A stretch of DNA of 64,000 nucleotides from Brettanomyces bruxellensis (taxonomy: Eukaryota; Ascomycota; Pichiomycetes; Pichiales; Pichiaceae): assembly GCF_011074885.1 (NCBI RefSeq), contig NC_054686.1, positions 372,001 to 436,000 on the forward strand, read 5' to 3'. The position numbers and the translations under genes were made by a program. Below are positions 50,801 through 60,847 of the stretch, piece by piece. The notes under the pieces were generated by a model. The model saw nothing but the letters and a program-made list of their open reading frames with translations, ran no database searches and was not told the DNA's origin. The first letter of the stretch is position 1. Every line of letters begins with the position of its first letter.

Positions 50801-51900
50801 CTGACCTTAAGGCACAATTGGCAGCAAACCAGATGGGTATTTCTTTGATTGACAGACTTGTTACCGAGTTTGACCTTCCTACTATTATGGGATACATGCA
50901 TGCCATTCAAGACAATGCCGCAGATACCGTCTCGAGAATGCTAGACCGTATAATTGCCAAGCATGGAATTGAAAATATCCATTGCGTCGATCATATGGAT
51001 GATGGTTCTGCGATCTGCTTGCACTTGAGGAAGAACCAAGAGAACGGAAAGATAATCTTTGATTTCACCGGAACCTCGCCTCAGGCATACAACAATTTGA
51101 ATGCCCCACATGCCATCACATACTCGGCAATCATTTATTGTTTAAGGTGCATGGTCGATGAGGATATTCCGTTGAACCAAGGATGTATTCGTCCAATTGA
51201 AGTTGTTATTCCTAAATCCTCTCTCTTGGATCCCGACAGTGGTTGTGCCGTTGTTGGAGGAAATGTCTGCACCTCTCAAAGAGTGACCGATACAATTCTT
51301 AAGGCATTTCACGTTATGGCTGATTCTCAGGGTTGCTGTAACAACTTTACCTTTGGTAACGATGGATTTGGCTATTACGAAACTATAGCAGGTGGTCACG
51401 GTGCTTCTGCTCATTGGAGTGGTGTGTCTGGCATTCAAACAAACATGACGAATACTAGAATTACAGATGCTGAAGTGTTTGAAAAGAGATACCCGATCAT
51501 TCTCAGAGACTTCTCGATTAGAGAGAATTCTGGTGGGAATGGACTTTTCAAAGGTGGAAATGGAGTTCGCCGTGAAATTGAATTTCGTATTCCTGTAAAT
51601 GCATCGATATTGTCAGAGAGGCGGGCAATTGCACCTCATGGAATGGAAGGTGGTGAGGATGGCTCCAGAGGACTGAACTTATGGATTAGGAATGTTGGTG
51701 ATAAGAAGCAAGTCATTAACATTGGAGGAAAGGCTAGTGTAGACGTTTCATCTGGTGATAGAATTATCATACTTACACCTGGAGGAGGTGGCTGGGGAGA
51801 ACCATCAGCTCGCACGCCTGAGTCACAACGGAAAAAGGTGGTATATCCTGTTGGTGCAGGTTCGCTCTCGATCAGGAAGAAGCAACAGTATGAGAATTAA
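47883..51900 (+). CDS. OXP1: ATP-dependent 5-oxoprolinase (one intron)
   Basis: Joins 47883-47909 and 47980-51900, giving 1315 residues (S. cerevisiae Oxp1 is 1286). Splicing produces MGNIRIAID-RGGTFTDCIG, restoring the family's N-terminal phosphate-binding motif; without it no ATG precedes this motif. The HydA-like half has DMGGTSTDVSRFG and GGSILSYKNG; the HydB-like half begins ISIFSHRFMDIAEQMG-type sequence (SIFSHRFMDIAEQMGNSLQK) and contains VKERLDFSCALFD and HAHHAD-like ARAHHADIGG. It cleaves 5-oxoproline to glutamate in cytosolic glutathione turnover. A bacterial-style hydantoinase cannot be excluded by motifs alone, but the fused layout and length match eukaryotic 5-oxoprolinase. Confidence 0.96.
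47910..47979 (+). other. OXP1 intron
   Basis: 70 nt with donor GTAAGT (47910-47915), branch-like TATTAAC (47962-47968) and acceptor CCTAG ending at 47979. It lies after codon 9 in phase 0. Its removal joins two parts of a conserved motif. Confidence 0.93.
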
Positions 51901-52413
51901 GTTGAAAGAATATTATAATTCTAGAATATAAAATGTATATGTCTTACTAGAACAATACTGGTACAGATTATAACATCAAATAGAATTACGTAGCTGTGCT
52001 TGTTAAGTTTGAATCTCTGTATCATCATGTAAGAGACACTCTACTTTCGCCAAGGCTAAGTTTACTAAAGTATTCAAGGTCGAAGCGTCTTGTCGACGCG
52101 ACTTTAGTAATTAGTCGAGCTTGAGGATGGGCGAGGGCCTCTCTCCTTTTTTTTTTTTGGCATCTGTGTCCTCCGTAAAGCCAAGCATAAGCACCCTGAG
52201 AAGCCGAAAAGAAGGGGCGGGGCGGGGGAAGAAAAAAAAAATGATTATAATAAAATGAATTAGACGATAAGCAACTTCAATCAATTCACTATCAATTAAT
52301 ATATATTTATTTCAGTGATATTCAAGGTACATCCCACTGAGTTTAGAGCCTAGAATTTATCGTGAATTAAGTCTACAAATACTTTTATTACCTAGAAGAG
52401 CTCTTTCAACAGC
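51901..52413. other. OXP1 3' / UBP15 promoter region
   Basis: 513 bp. Contains a strikingly G-rich box, GGGGCGGGGCGGGGG (52213-52227), about 190 bp upstream of UBP15, plus T-runs near 52150. No gene. Confidence 0.55.
52213..52227 (+). promoter_or_regulatory. G-rich box upstream of UBP15
   Basis: Three G-tracts separated by single C residues, in AT-rich surroundings. It contains AGGGG (stress-response element core, with the preceding A) and GCGGGG (Mig1-like core). It has three runs rather than four, so a classic G-quadruplex is not formed. Confidence 0.45.
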
Positions 52414-55400
52414 ATGTCCGATACAATTGACGACGCTGATCTCATTAGTTTGGATGAAGAAAGATCACTCAACAAGGATGCAATTGATTTAAGTAGTGAT
52501 GATGCCATAAGTTCTAATTCAAGTACGGATATTGATTCATCGGAGCCTAGTAAAAATGTCGACAAGATTCTTGAAGAAGTGCCATCATATTATAAAGCGA
52601 AAGTTGAATCATATCACACATGGGAAATCGAAGATATTACTCAACTTGTTGGGGATGAGAAGGTTTTCGGTCCGAAATTCAAGGTTGGAGACGATTTTGT
52701 TTTCAATCCTTTAATAACCACCGGAAGAAGGGATAATTATCTAACATTTTCTGTTTATCTAGCAGGTGCTCCCGTCGATTCAAAAGTGTCAGCTTCTGGT
52801 GATTGGCATTGTTGTGCTCAATTTGCCTTAGATATATGGAACCCGGATGATCCATCCGAAAACAAGAGAAACTCAACACATTTTCGTTATAATCCGAGAG
52901 TTGGCGATTGGGGCTTTATAAATCTACTTGACGGAAGATTGAGGCTGGACTCCGAGCTCATAAATCACAAACGGCTCAATATAACATCTTACGTGAGGAT
53001 AATTGACGATTTCACAGGCGTTTTATGGCATGACTTTATTGATTATGATTCAAAGAAGTCTACTGGCTATGTCGGAATCAATAATCAAGGTGCAACATGC
53101 TATTTGAATTCCCTACTTCAATCATACTACTTTACAAAAAAATTTAGAAAGAAGGTTTATCAAATCCCTACACAGGACGAAATAAAGTTTAATTTAGATT
53201 CTTTTAGGGAATACCTTGAACAGCCAAAAAGTGTTTCGCTAGCCCTTCAGCGTATATTCTACAATCTACAAACATCTGACAAGCCTATAGATACGATGGA
53301 GCTAACCGATTCATTTGGATGGACCAGTGCAGATGCGTTTACGCAACATGATGTCCAGGAGATGAATCGTATATTAATGGACAAATTGGAATCTCGAATG
53401 AAGCACACGGACATTGAAGGTTGTCTTAATGATATATTTGTTGGAAAGATGAAGAGTTTTATTCGGTGTGTCAACGTAGATTACGAAAGTAGTCGGACCG
53501 AAGATTTCTGGGATATCCAATTAAATGTTAAGGGTTTGAAAAATATAAAGCAATCCTTTGAGAATTACATTGAAATGGAGCTGTTGGACGGTGAAAACAA
53601 ATATGATGCTGCTGGCTACGGATTACAAGCTGCTCAGAAAGGTGTTGTGTTTGAAAACTTCCCTCCGGTTCTGCATTTGCAATTGAAGAGATTCGAGTAC
53701 AATTTTGAATATGATCAGTTGATGAAAGTCAATGATAGATATGAATTTTTTAATTCGATCGACTTGAAACCCTATATGGACAAAAATGCCGAGCATTACA
53801 ACGAGGATTGGGAATATGAACTCCATTGCGTTTTAGTTCATCAAGGTGATGTTTCCATGGGCCATTACTATGCAATGATCAAACCAAACGAAGAGGATAA
53901 GTGGTTTAGGTTTGACGACGATAAAGTCTGGAGGGTTACTCCAGATGAAGTTTTCGAGGGTAGTTTTGGAGCTGATGAAGATCCTGATACGCTGAAAGGT
54001 ATGACCAGAGATGAACAGCAGGATTTTCAATTGAGAAAGCACACTTCAGCATACATGCTTGTTTATATAAGGAAGAGTAAGGTGGCTGAGATTCTTTCTG
54101 AAGTCGAACACAAAGATATTCCTGAGCATATTCCAAAGCAGATCAAATATGAAAGGGAACAGCTGGCCAAAATTGAAAAGGAGCAAGAAGAGATGCATCT
54201 GTACGCAAACTTCAAGGTTTTCTACCATAAAGCTTTTACGAAATACCAAGGTTTTGACCTTGGACCAGATGACGAGGACCAACAAAATTATTGTGAGGAC
54301 TTGTATGATGAAGAGTCGTACCCCCTTTCATTTAGACTTCTTAAGACTGATAGCTTCTCAAAAGTTTTTGATACAGTTATTGCAAAACTTAACTTAACAG
54401 TTGATCCAAAGTTCTTACGGTTCTGGATCAATTTTCGTCGGAAGAACTATGCACTCCGTCCTGGCAAATCGATATACTTTAATTATAACGATGCAGTATC
54501 ACAGAGGGTTACCATTGAGTCTATAATTGAGGATTATCAGATTCCTAAAAACAGCCACCACAACTCAGGCTTGGAGGAAAGCGTGCACATATCATTATAC
54601 TTGGAGGACGCTTCGGTAGACCTTGGATTTGTTTCTAACTCCATATATGATATGAAAAAAAATGGAAAGCTTTCAAGTAAAGAATTCAACGAGAATATTA
54701 CTGAAAACTATGAAAAGATGTCGCAAATGGCTCTTCAACATTATAATCCGAAGTTGGAACTAACGTCTGAAAATGAATATGAAATTATTGATGATAACTC
54801 TGAACATTTGGAACATGAACATGATCAGGAGAACTGCTCGAAGTATTTAATTTTCCTTAAATTCTTTGACTTGCCAAAACAAAAAATTTATGGGTTATGC
54901 CATGTTATGGCCAAAATGGACAAACCAGTTCAGTCCCTAACGCCATTTATAAATAATATTATGAATTTCCCAATGAACACGCAACTAGAATATTATGAGG
55001 AGTTGGGATCCGATCAGATAGTGCATATTCAGTCAGGCAGTACGTTTTACAAGTCTGAACTTGATAATGGAGATATAATCTGCTTTACGAAAGCTTCATG
55101 GGGTGACATTAAATCGGAAGCGGAATACCTTACTGTTCCGGACATGTACAGCTATTTGGCAAACAGAGTACACTTTAAAGTTTCTTCTCTACAAAAAGTG
55201 GATGAAGATGAGGAAGATTATATTGTTCACAGAAGCGAGGAGAACAAGGAAGTTGAGCATGCATCAAAATCATTTGAGATGTGGTTCTCGACGGCATTAG
55301 GCTATAAGGCGTTTGCAAAGAAGATTGGTGAACGCTTAGAATTGGATCCAGAATACCTAAGATTATTCATAGTGGGTCGGCCAAACCAAACATTCCCATT

Positions 55401-56121
55401 AAAGAGCACCACACCTTTAAAGCGTCTACTTGCAAGAATTCCTAAATCACAGACATTAGATATATGCTATGAGGTTTTGAGTGTTACACTTTCTGATTTC
55501 GAACATATGATACTGTGCACAGTGTTCTGGGTTGGACAAGGAATTTGTAGAGAGCAGAAGCATGAATTTTTCCTTCCGAAATTTAGTACGGTGATCGACT
55601 TGATTGATAGACTTCAAAGTAAGGTTCATTTCAAGCCGGAGGAGGAGGATTCTTTGGTTGTCTGGACAATGGACCGGAAGCATCGTCTCAAATCAATTTG
55701 CGAATCGGATATGAAGATTGAAGAATCACCTGAATTCATTGTTGGATATTATCCTACGTATCGTGAAGTTCTTCGTACAAAGCCAAAAAACATCAAGCTA
55801 ATTCCAGGATTTCAATTCTTTGGTCAGATTCAAAATTCTCACAGTTTACCTTTCATATTCGATTTAGTTCAAGGAGAGAAACTGGAAGATACGAAGGTTC
55901 GGATTCATAAACTTTTGGGAATATCGGAGAAGGAGTTTGAAAATGTCCGTATTGCGGTGACTGATCTAAATGCTGTCGATTATATGGATTCTTCGGAAAG
56001 AGATTCGGTTGAGCTTTTCAAGTTGGCTGAAAATACACCGTTCTATCTTGCTATAGAACACCCTGACAGAAACCTTAGAAGAGCTTCTGCTTACGAACCT
56101 TCACTTTATATTAAGGGTTAA
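52414..56121 (+). CDS. UBP15: ubiquitin-specific protease Ubp15 (USP7/HAUSP orthologue)
   Basis: 1235 residues (S. cerevisiae Ubp15 is 1230). An N-terminal MATH/TRAF-like domain (about residues 65-205) precedes the USP catalytic domain: Cys box NNQGATCYLNSLLQSYYFT with the nucleophile near residue 229, FGWTSADAFTQHDVQEMNR, PPVLHLQLKRFEY and the His box HQGDVSMGHYYAMIKP near residue 480. Long ubiquitin-like repeats of the USP7 type fill the C-terminal half. Ubp15 deubiquitinates Cdc6, Clb5 and peroxisomal Pex5. The CTG codon at 53671-53673 encodes a leucine conserved in USP7, evidence for standard decoding. Confidence 0.97.
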   Translation: MSDTIDDADLISLDEERSLNKDAIDLSSDDAISSNSSTDIDSSEPSKNVDKILEEVPSYYKAKVESYHTWEIEDITQLVGDEKVFGPKFKVGDDFVFNPLITTGRRDNYLTFSVYLAGAPVDSKVSASGDWHCCAQFALDIWNPDDPSENKRNSTHFRYNPRVGDWGFINLLDGRLRLDSELINHKRLNITSYVRIIDDFTGVLWHDFIDYDSKKSTGYVGINNQGATCYLNSLLQSYYFTKKFRKKVYQIPTQDEIKFNLDSFREYLEQPKSVSLALQRIFYNLQTSDKPIDTMELTDSFGWTSADAFTQHDVQEMNRILMDKLESRMKHTDIEGCLNDIFVGKMKSFIRCVNVDYESSRTEDFWDIQLNVKGLKNIKQSFENYIEMELLDGENKYDAAGYGLQAAQKGVVFENFPPVLHLQLKRFEYNFEYDQLMKVNDRYEFFNSIDLKPYMDKNAEHYNEDWEYELHCVLVHQGDVSMGHYYAMIKPNEEDKWFRFDDDKVWRVTPDEVFEGSFGADEDPDTLKGMTRDEQQDFQLRKHTSAYMLVYIRKSKVAEILSEVEHKDIPEHIPKQIKYEREQLAKIEKEQEEMHLYANFKVFYHKAFTKYQGFDLGPDDEDQQNYCEDLYDEESYPLSFRLLKTDSFSKVFDTVIAKLNLTVDPKFLRFWINFRRKNYALRPGKSIYFNYNDAVSQRVTIESIIEDYQIPKNSHHNSGLEESVHISLYLEDASVDLGFVSNSIYDMKKNGKLSSKEFNENITENYEKMSQMALQHYNPKLELTSENEYEIIDDNSEHLEHEHDQENCSKYLIFLKFFDLPKQKIYGLCHVMAKMDKPVQSLTPFINNIMNFPMNTQLEYYEELGSDQIVHIQSGSTFYKSELDNGDIICFTKASWGDIKSEAEYLTVPDMYSYLANRVHFKVSSLQKVDEDEEDYIVHRSEENKEVEHASKSFEMWFSTALGYKAFAKKIGERLELDPEYLRLFIVGRPNQTFPLKSTTPLKRLLARIPKSQTLDICYEVLSVTLSDFEHMILCTVFWVGQGICREQKHEFFLPKFSTVIDLIDRLQSKVHFKPEEEDSLVVWTMDRKHRLKSICESDMKIEESPEFIVGYYPTYREVLRTKPKNIKLIPGFQFFGQIQNSHSLPFIFDLVQGEKLEDTKVRIHKLLGISEKEFENVRIAVTDLNAVDYMDSSERDSVELFKLAENTPFYLAIEHPDRNLRRASAYEPSLYIKG

Positions 56122-56357
56122 TTGTTACTTTTTATCACTACGTTATCTTTTATTTTTTCATTTTATTTTTATTTTTGTTCTGCGATTTTATTTGATTATA
56201 CCATCGTATATGAAGGCACCATCCACTGTGCTTTTTGCTTCACCCTTATTCCTATGTGTTTCGAGTATTTTGTGTAAAATCCTTACTGCATGTATCATTG
56301 ATGCATAAAAAAAGAAATAATTCATAGAATTCACTGTCTACCAAATTACTAGACTAT

Positions 56358-57280
56358 TTACGGTAGTTCCTTCATTTGTGATTCACGCCGTCTTAGCTCA
56401 GTGCTGCTAAGCTTCTGTTTGAAATTGTTTTGTGCTGTTCCACCACCAATTACTTGAACCTCGACAATTTCGAGTTCTTTGAATCCCTTTTGTTTTCTCA
56501 CATTATTGACATATTTTCCACCAGATATCGTTTCTTGACTAACAACTAGAGCATCAATGTCAGGTTCGGAAGCTGTTGGCCCCACACATCGTTAATTTCA
56601 TATATATCGACACGCTGCTCATAGTTTATAAGTTTCAGGAACTTTCTTACCTGTTCAACCCTATAATTATATGATTGTAGAAACTCAGCATATTTCTTAT
56701 GCACTAATAGTTTCTCACCCGTCACACCTACTATTAGGATATCTCTTGCTATAAATGAGGAAGCGCTTAAAAGAATCTTATGTCCATCATGCAAATGATC
56801 AAACGTACCACCTACAGCAACTGTACCATATTCCTGTTTGAATGCGGAGGAATATCCACCATTATTTTCCGAGACCGAATGCTTTTCTGTAAGAATATCG
56901 TCATCAAGACTAATCTTTAGCGTTTTATATTTTTCTTTCTTGTCAAAATCAGTCAAGGCAGATTGAATGCTATAAAGTAGTATCGACCAATTACAAGTCT
57001 CATGAAGCTTTTTGTAATTGTCGCCGAACAGCACATATATTGTCTTAGAATTGTCGTCAAATCCGTAGCATCTTGCAAGATCATATATAGTCACCAAATC
57101 TTTCATCAATGGCTTTAATTGTTCATATTTGTGTCTAATGAGAACATAAAGACAGGAATCACAGGCAACATTTTCATATGACGCCTTCAAAATACTTCCC
57201 AGAATACTTTTATTGCGCACTTCATCCAACGTTACAGTTAAGAGCGGATTTTCATAGCTCATTTTTGTGTTCATACCCAT
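56358..57280 (-). pseudogene. CAB4: pantetheine-phosphate adenylyltransferase (Cab4), reading frame interrupted by one base
   Basis: Two overlapping frames make one protein of about 307 residues. The first (57280 to 56546) holds the nucleotidyltransferase motif VAVGGTFDHLHDGHKILL and ends IYEINDVW. The homology then continues as GPTASEPDIDALVVSQETISGG to KLSSTELRRR and a stop at 56358. The 923-bp span is one short of a multiple of three. The switch is at the plus-strand C4 run 56580-56583, where a fifth C would restore the frame. The enzyme makes dephospho-CoA and is essential in S. cerevisiae, so an assembly or sequencing error is more likely than a true null. Apart from this point the gene looks fully functional. 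Confidence 0.9.
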
Positions 57281-57500
57281 ATATTAACTAACAGAAAATG
57301 AAGATAAAGTATATTCAAGGAACTGGACAGGAAAAATCTTGAAATTGATAGTGATCAAACCAATCTGTGCTTCTGCAAGCTGCCCGGAGATTAAAAAAAA
57401 AAATTCAACTCCAGACTCGAACAAATTAATAAACATCTAGATACAATTAATAAGTTAGACAAAATAAAGTGGTCAAACAACTTAACACGATATAAACAGT

Positions 57501-59402
57501 ATGTCTGACAAAGAAGCAGTTGATGCTTCACGTGAACTAAAAAGGTTGAGGAAAAACGGAACATATATTCCTCCTGCTAAGCTTAAACAACTTCTATCAC
57601 AAATTCAAGTGAAAGAGGGAACAAAAGAGTACCAATTACTACGCTGGCAAAGCTTATCCAAGAAAGTAACCGGGATAATTAATAAAGTTAGTCGGGAAAA
57701 TGTTAAAACAACAGTGCTATCACTTTTTAGACTTAACTTAATAAGAGGAAGAGGTATACTTGTTGAAGACATTATAAGTTCTTCGGAAGGTTCAGATGGA
57801 TACTCCAAAGTGTATGCGTCTGTGATCTGTGTGATAAACTCCAAGATTCCTATGATTGGAAAGTTATTGGGAGAGAGAATAATAAAGAACTTCAAACTAC
57901 AGATGGGGAGGAAAGATAAGCTTCTTGCCGGACGAGATTTATCACTACTCTCTCAGTTGATAAATTTCAAGGTTATCCATGAAATTGTGGTGCTACAAAT
58001 ATTATACAAGCTTCTAGAGAATCCGGATAACACTTCAATTGAACTAGCCTGTTTGCTGATGAATAATTGCGGTAAATTCTTGTTAATAAGCTCAGAAAAA
58101 GCTACTAATGCGATCTTCCAAAGGTTAAGAGTTGTAATGAGTGAAGGAATTGTAAGAGGGAAAGCTCAGCAGTCAATTTCAGAATTACTTGTATTGAAGC
58201 AAGAAAATTTTAAGAATAAACCAATAATTGATGAAGATTTGGATATTGTTGAAGAGGAGGATAAGATAACACATACTCTTGATTTCAAAGATGAGCCAAA
58301 TGTTCATCCAGAATTAAATCATTTTCAATATGATTCAGACTATGAAGAAAACGAGAAAAAGTATAAAACTTTAAAGGCAGAAATTCTTGGTGACTCAGAG
58401 GATGAATCTGCATCGGAATTTGATGAAACTGAAGAAGAAATAACATCACAGGAAGAAGAGGAATTTTCTGAATCTGAGGAAGATGAGAGTGAAACCAAGA
58501 ATAAGGTCAAAGAAGATATCAAAGATTTCACTGAGCAAGAATTGACCCATTTTCAGAAGACCATATATCTCACCATAATGGGTAGTCTGAATCCAGAAGA
58601 AGCTGTGCATAAACTCTTGCAAGTTGATCCGATTGATAAGGCGAACAATGAGTTTATGATTACAGATATGCTTGTTAAATGTTGTGCACAGGAAAGAACC
58701 TACTCAAAATTTTATGGGCTTTTGGGGGAAGGACTTATAGTTGTAAGTAACCTTTGGTCCCAGGCATTTGACAAAGCTTTTGAGGAAAATTACGAAAATT
58801 GCCACAAATATGATACATCTTTACTAAGAAATATTGGAAGCTTTTGGGGTCATATGTTTGCATCAGATAAAATGGGATGGGAGGTCATGAAGCTTATAAA
58901 GTTGACTGCTGATGGAACAACATCTGCGCAGAGAATACTTCTAAAATTTGTTTTTATGAGGATAATGAATGAAATAGGAGAAAATGAATTCAATCTTCGC
59001 ATCAGTGAGGAGTATATTCAGCCCTACATAGAGGGAATATTTCCACATAATAATGCAGAAAATGTGAAATTCTCAATCAATTACTTTACGGCAATAGGTC
59101 TGGGAAAGATCACAGAACAAATGAGAACAATTTTAAAGGATTTACCTGTTGAAGAGAACGACGACGGTTCAAGAAGTGCAAGATCAAGATCTAGTTCTGT
59201 TTCAAGTGTATCGTCGTATTCCTCATCATCTGGCTCCAGTTCATCATATTCCAATGAAGAGGACACAACATATGTCAACCGTAGAATACCAAATTCCAGA
59301 GAATACTCCAACAATCGTACGAAACGATCTCACGAGGATTTTGATAATTATCCCGGTACTAAGAGCAACAGAGTACCACTTGGCAAAAAAAGACGGATTT
59401 AA
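57501..59402 (+). CDS. CWC22: spliceosome factor Cwc22
   Basis: 633 residues (S. cerevisiae Cwc22 is 577). The MIF4G domain is at about residues 15-215 (RWQSLSKKVTGIINKVSREN, LFRLNLIRGRGILVEDI, MIGKLLGERIIKNFKLQM), an acidic linker at 245-345, and the MA3 domain at about 350-460 (DFTEQELTHFQKTIYLTIM, LLQVDPIDKANNEFMITDML). The tail (about 555-580) is Ser/Arg-rich, then basic with KKRRI at the end. Cwc22 recruits Prp2 for the catalytic step; in animals the same protein loads eIF4AIII. The promoter region shared with CAB4 is 220 bp. Confidence 0.94.
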   Translation: MSDKEAVDASRELKRLRKNGTYIPPAKLKQLLSQIQVKEGTKEYQLLRWQSLSKKVTGIINKVSRENVKTTVLSLFRLNLIRGRGILVEDIISSSEGSDGYSKVYASVICVINSKIPMIGKLLGERIIKNFKLQMGRKDKLLAGRDLSLLSQLINFKVIHEIVVLQILYKLLENPDNTSIELACLLMNNCGKFLLISSEKATNAIFQRLRVVMSEGIVRGKAQQSISELLVLKQENFKNKPIIDEDLDIVEEEDKITHTLDFKDEPNVHPELNHFQYDSDYEENEKKYKTLKAEILGDSEDESASEFDETEEEITSQEEEEFSESEEDESETKNKVKEDIKDFTEQELTHFQKTIYLTIMGSLNPEEAVHKLLQVDPIDKANNEFMITDMLVKCCAQERTYSKFYGLLGEGLIVVSNLWSQAFDKAFEENYENCHKYDTSLLRNIGSFWGHMFASDKMGWEVMKLIKLTADGTTSAQRILLKFVFMRIMNEIGENEFNLRISEEYIQPYIEGIFPHNNAENVKFSINYFTAIGLGKITEQMRTILKDLPVEENDDGSRSARSRSSSVSSVSSYSSSSGSSSSYSNEEDTTYVNRRIPNSREYSNNRTKRSHEDFDNYPGTKSNRVPLGKKRRI

Positions 59403-59656
59403 CAAGGAGTAAATTTAACTGCATCTTTCTTGATACAGATGGACATTTTGGCGATGATGTTAAAACTAGACTAATACATTTGAGTAATTAAAATTCACAA
59501 TAATGGAATAACATGTTGAATAACACAAAGGTATGTAAGAATGTTTGTAAGAAGATCCTGTAATTGGAAAAAAAAAATAAAAAAATAAAAAAAAGCGAGA
59601 TGACAAACTCGGAACACTCAGCGCTAACGATAAAAAAGCGGAATATCGTAAACCAG

Positions 59657-60847
59657 TTACTGAACCATAACAACGTGCTCGGAATCAGATGTTATATTCT
59701 GTATAATTTGATCTTTAGGACTGCTGGTAATTCTACTTTGAGTGCTTGTAATTTGCGACAGTGAAATGTTAGCTCCTTTTTTTTCCCAAGGATGCGATCC
59801 GACCGGAACTTGGAGGTCATCGGAATTACCACGTAAATCTATTTCGCTAAGTCCGACAACGCTACCAAATTTTTTAAATCTCTCCATGTACCTCTCGCGA
59901 TTTTTCCGGCATGTTTTAATCAAAGCAGGGTAATAGACTTTATGGTTATATTCAAAATCAACTGAACCATTGAATTCTTTATCCAATTGCTCTCTAGGGC
60001 AGAAAGTCGAGAAGTCTGCATCAAACTCGAGCTTTTGACGTGTTAGAGGATCAATGAATGGGTATATTAGCCTAAGAAATGTTCTTCCTAGAAATGGTAT
60101 ATTGGTAAGAAGTGCCTTTCCCAACCTTTCTGGGTAGTGCGTCTGCAATATATGAAGCACCTGACGGCTAATTGATAAAGTAGGAATTTTCGATGTTTCC
60201 ACCTCGGCAGCAATTTCTGGGTGTTGTTTGAAATCAATCAGTAATGCAAGGGAATCTTGACCGGAAGGCATGAAGTCAATGACTCTTTCCAAGAAGAAAA
60301 CTAGATGCTGCACCTGCCTAAACGAGTTCTTAGTATTTTGTCTTCCTGGCTTTAAATATAAACATGGCCTGCTGTCATTGTCAAATCCTAAAACAACTTG
60401 CTTCCCCGTTAAGCATTCGGGTTCCACTAACTCCGGGGTCACCTTATTTTTCGAAGAATCTTTAATGTGATCGATTCCAAACTCCCTTCTCCATGCTATA
60501 GTTCCTTCAATTCTGTCAATGGCATCTTTTTCAATCCACTTCGTGGCCCTTAAATAACGCAATATGCATTCCCTTGTAATCCAGGCCTTTTCATCTAAAG
60601 ATAGCGGGGTCTTTTCTGTGCTGCTGTTTCCTTTCTCTTTAACTCGGATAACCAATTCTGGGTTTTGAAAGTATCGTAACACATTTTGATACATTATATT
60701 TTGTTTACTGGTTAAGGGCTTTTCTGCTGGGGCATGAATTCTTTCCGGAGGATGCTCAAATGGGACCTCCTGATGTATTAGCTTTTCATCAGATTCCACG
60801 CTGGCCTTTTCACTATCTTTAGAATTTTTCTTAGTTAATCCAAACAT
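59657..60847 (-). CDS. PDR16: Sec14-like phosphatidylinositol transfer protein (Pdr16/Pdr17 type)
   Basis: 396 residues from ATG 60847. The N-terminal CRAL-TRIO helical segment contains KAWITRECILRYLRATKWIEKDAIDRIEGTIAWRREFGI-type sequence (positions 110-150). The lipid-binding domain follows: YLKPGRQNTKNSFRQVQHLV, FMPSGQDSLALLIDFK, ISRQVLHILQTHYPERLGKAL, NIPFLGRTFLRLIYPFIDPL. The tail has GSVVGLSEIDLRG, as in Pdr16. Members move phosphatidylinositol and affect azole tolerance and sterol/lipid balance. Pdr16 versus Pdr17 cannot be separated with confidence. The C-terminal 40 residues are Ser/Thr/Gln-rich and family-specific. Confidence 0.9.
   Translation of the reverse strand: MFGLTKKNSKDSEKASVESDEKLIHQEVPFEHPPERIHAPAEKPLTSKQNIMYQNVLRYFQNPELVIRVKEKGNSSTEKTPLSLDEKAWITRECILRYLRATKWIEKDAIDRIEGTIAWRREFGIDHIKDSSKNKVTPELVEPECLTGKQVVLGFDNDSRPCLYLKPGRQNTKNSFRQVQHLVFFLERVIDFMPSGQDSLALLIDFKQHPEIAAEVETSKIPTLSISRQVLHILQTHYPERLGKALLTNIPFLGRTFLRLIYPFIDPLTRQKLEFDADFSTFCPREQLDKEFNGSVDFEYNHKVYYPALIKTCRKNRERYMERFKKFGSVVGLSEIDLRGNSDDLQVPVGSHPWEKKGANISLSQITSTQSRITSSPKDQIIQNITSDSEHVVMVQ

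Noticed and set aside
56575..56590. Programmed -1 ribosomal frameshift in CAB4
   Set aside because: The site lacks an X-XXY-YYZ slippery heptamer in the right phase; a missing base in the C4/G4 run is simpler.
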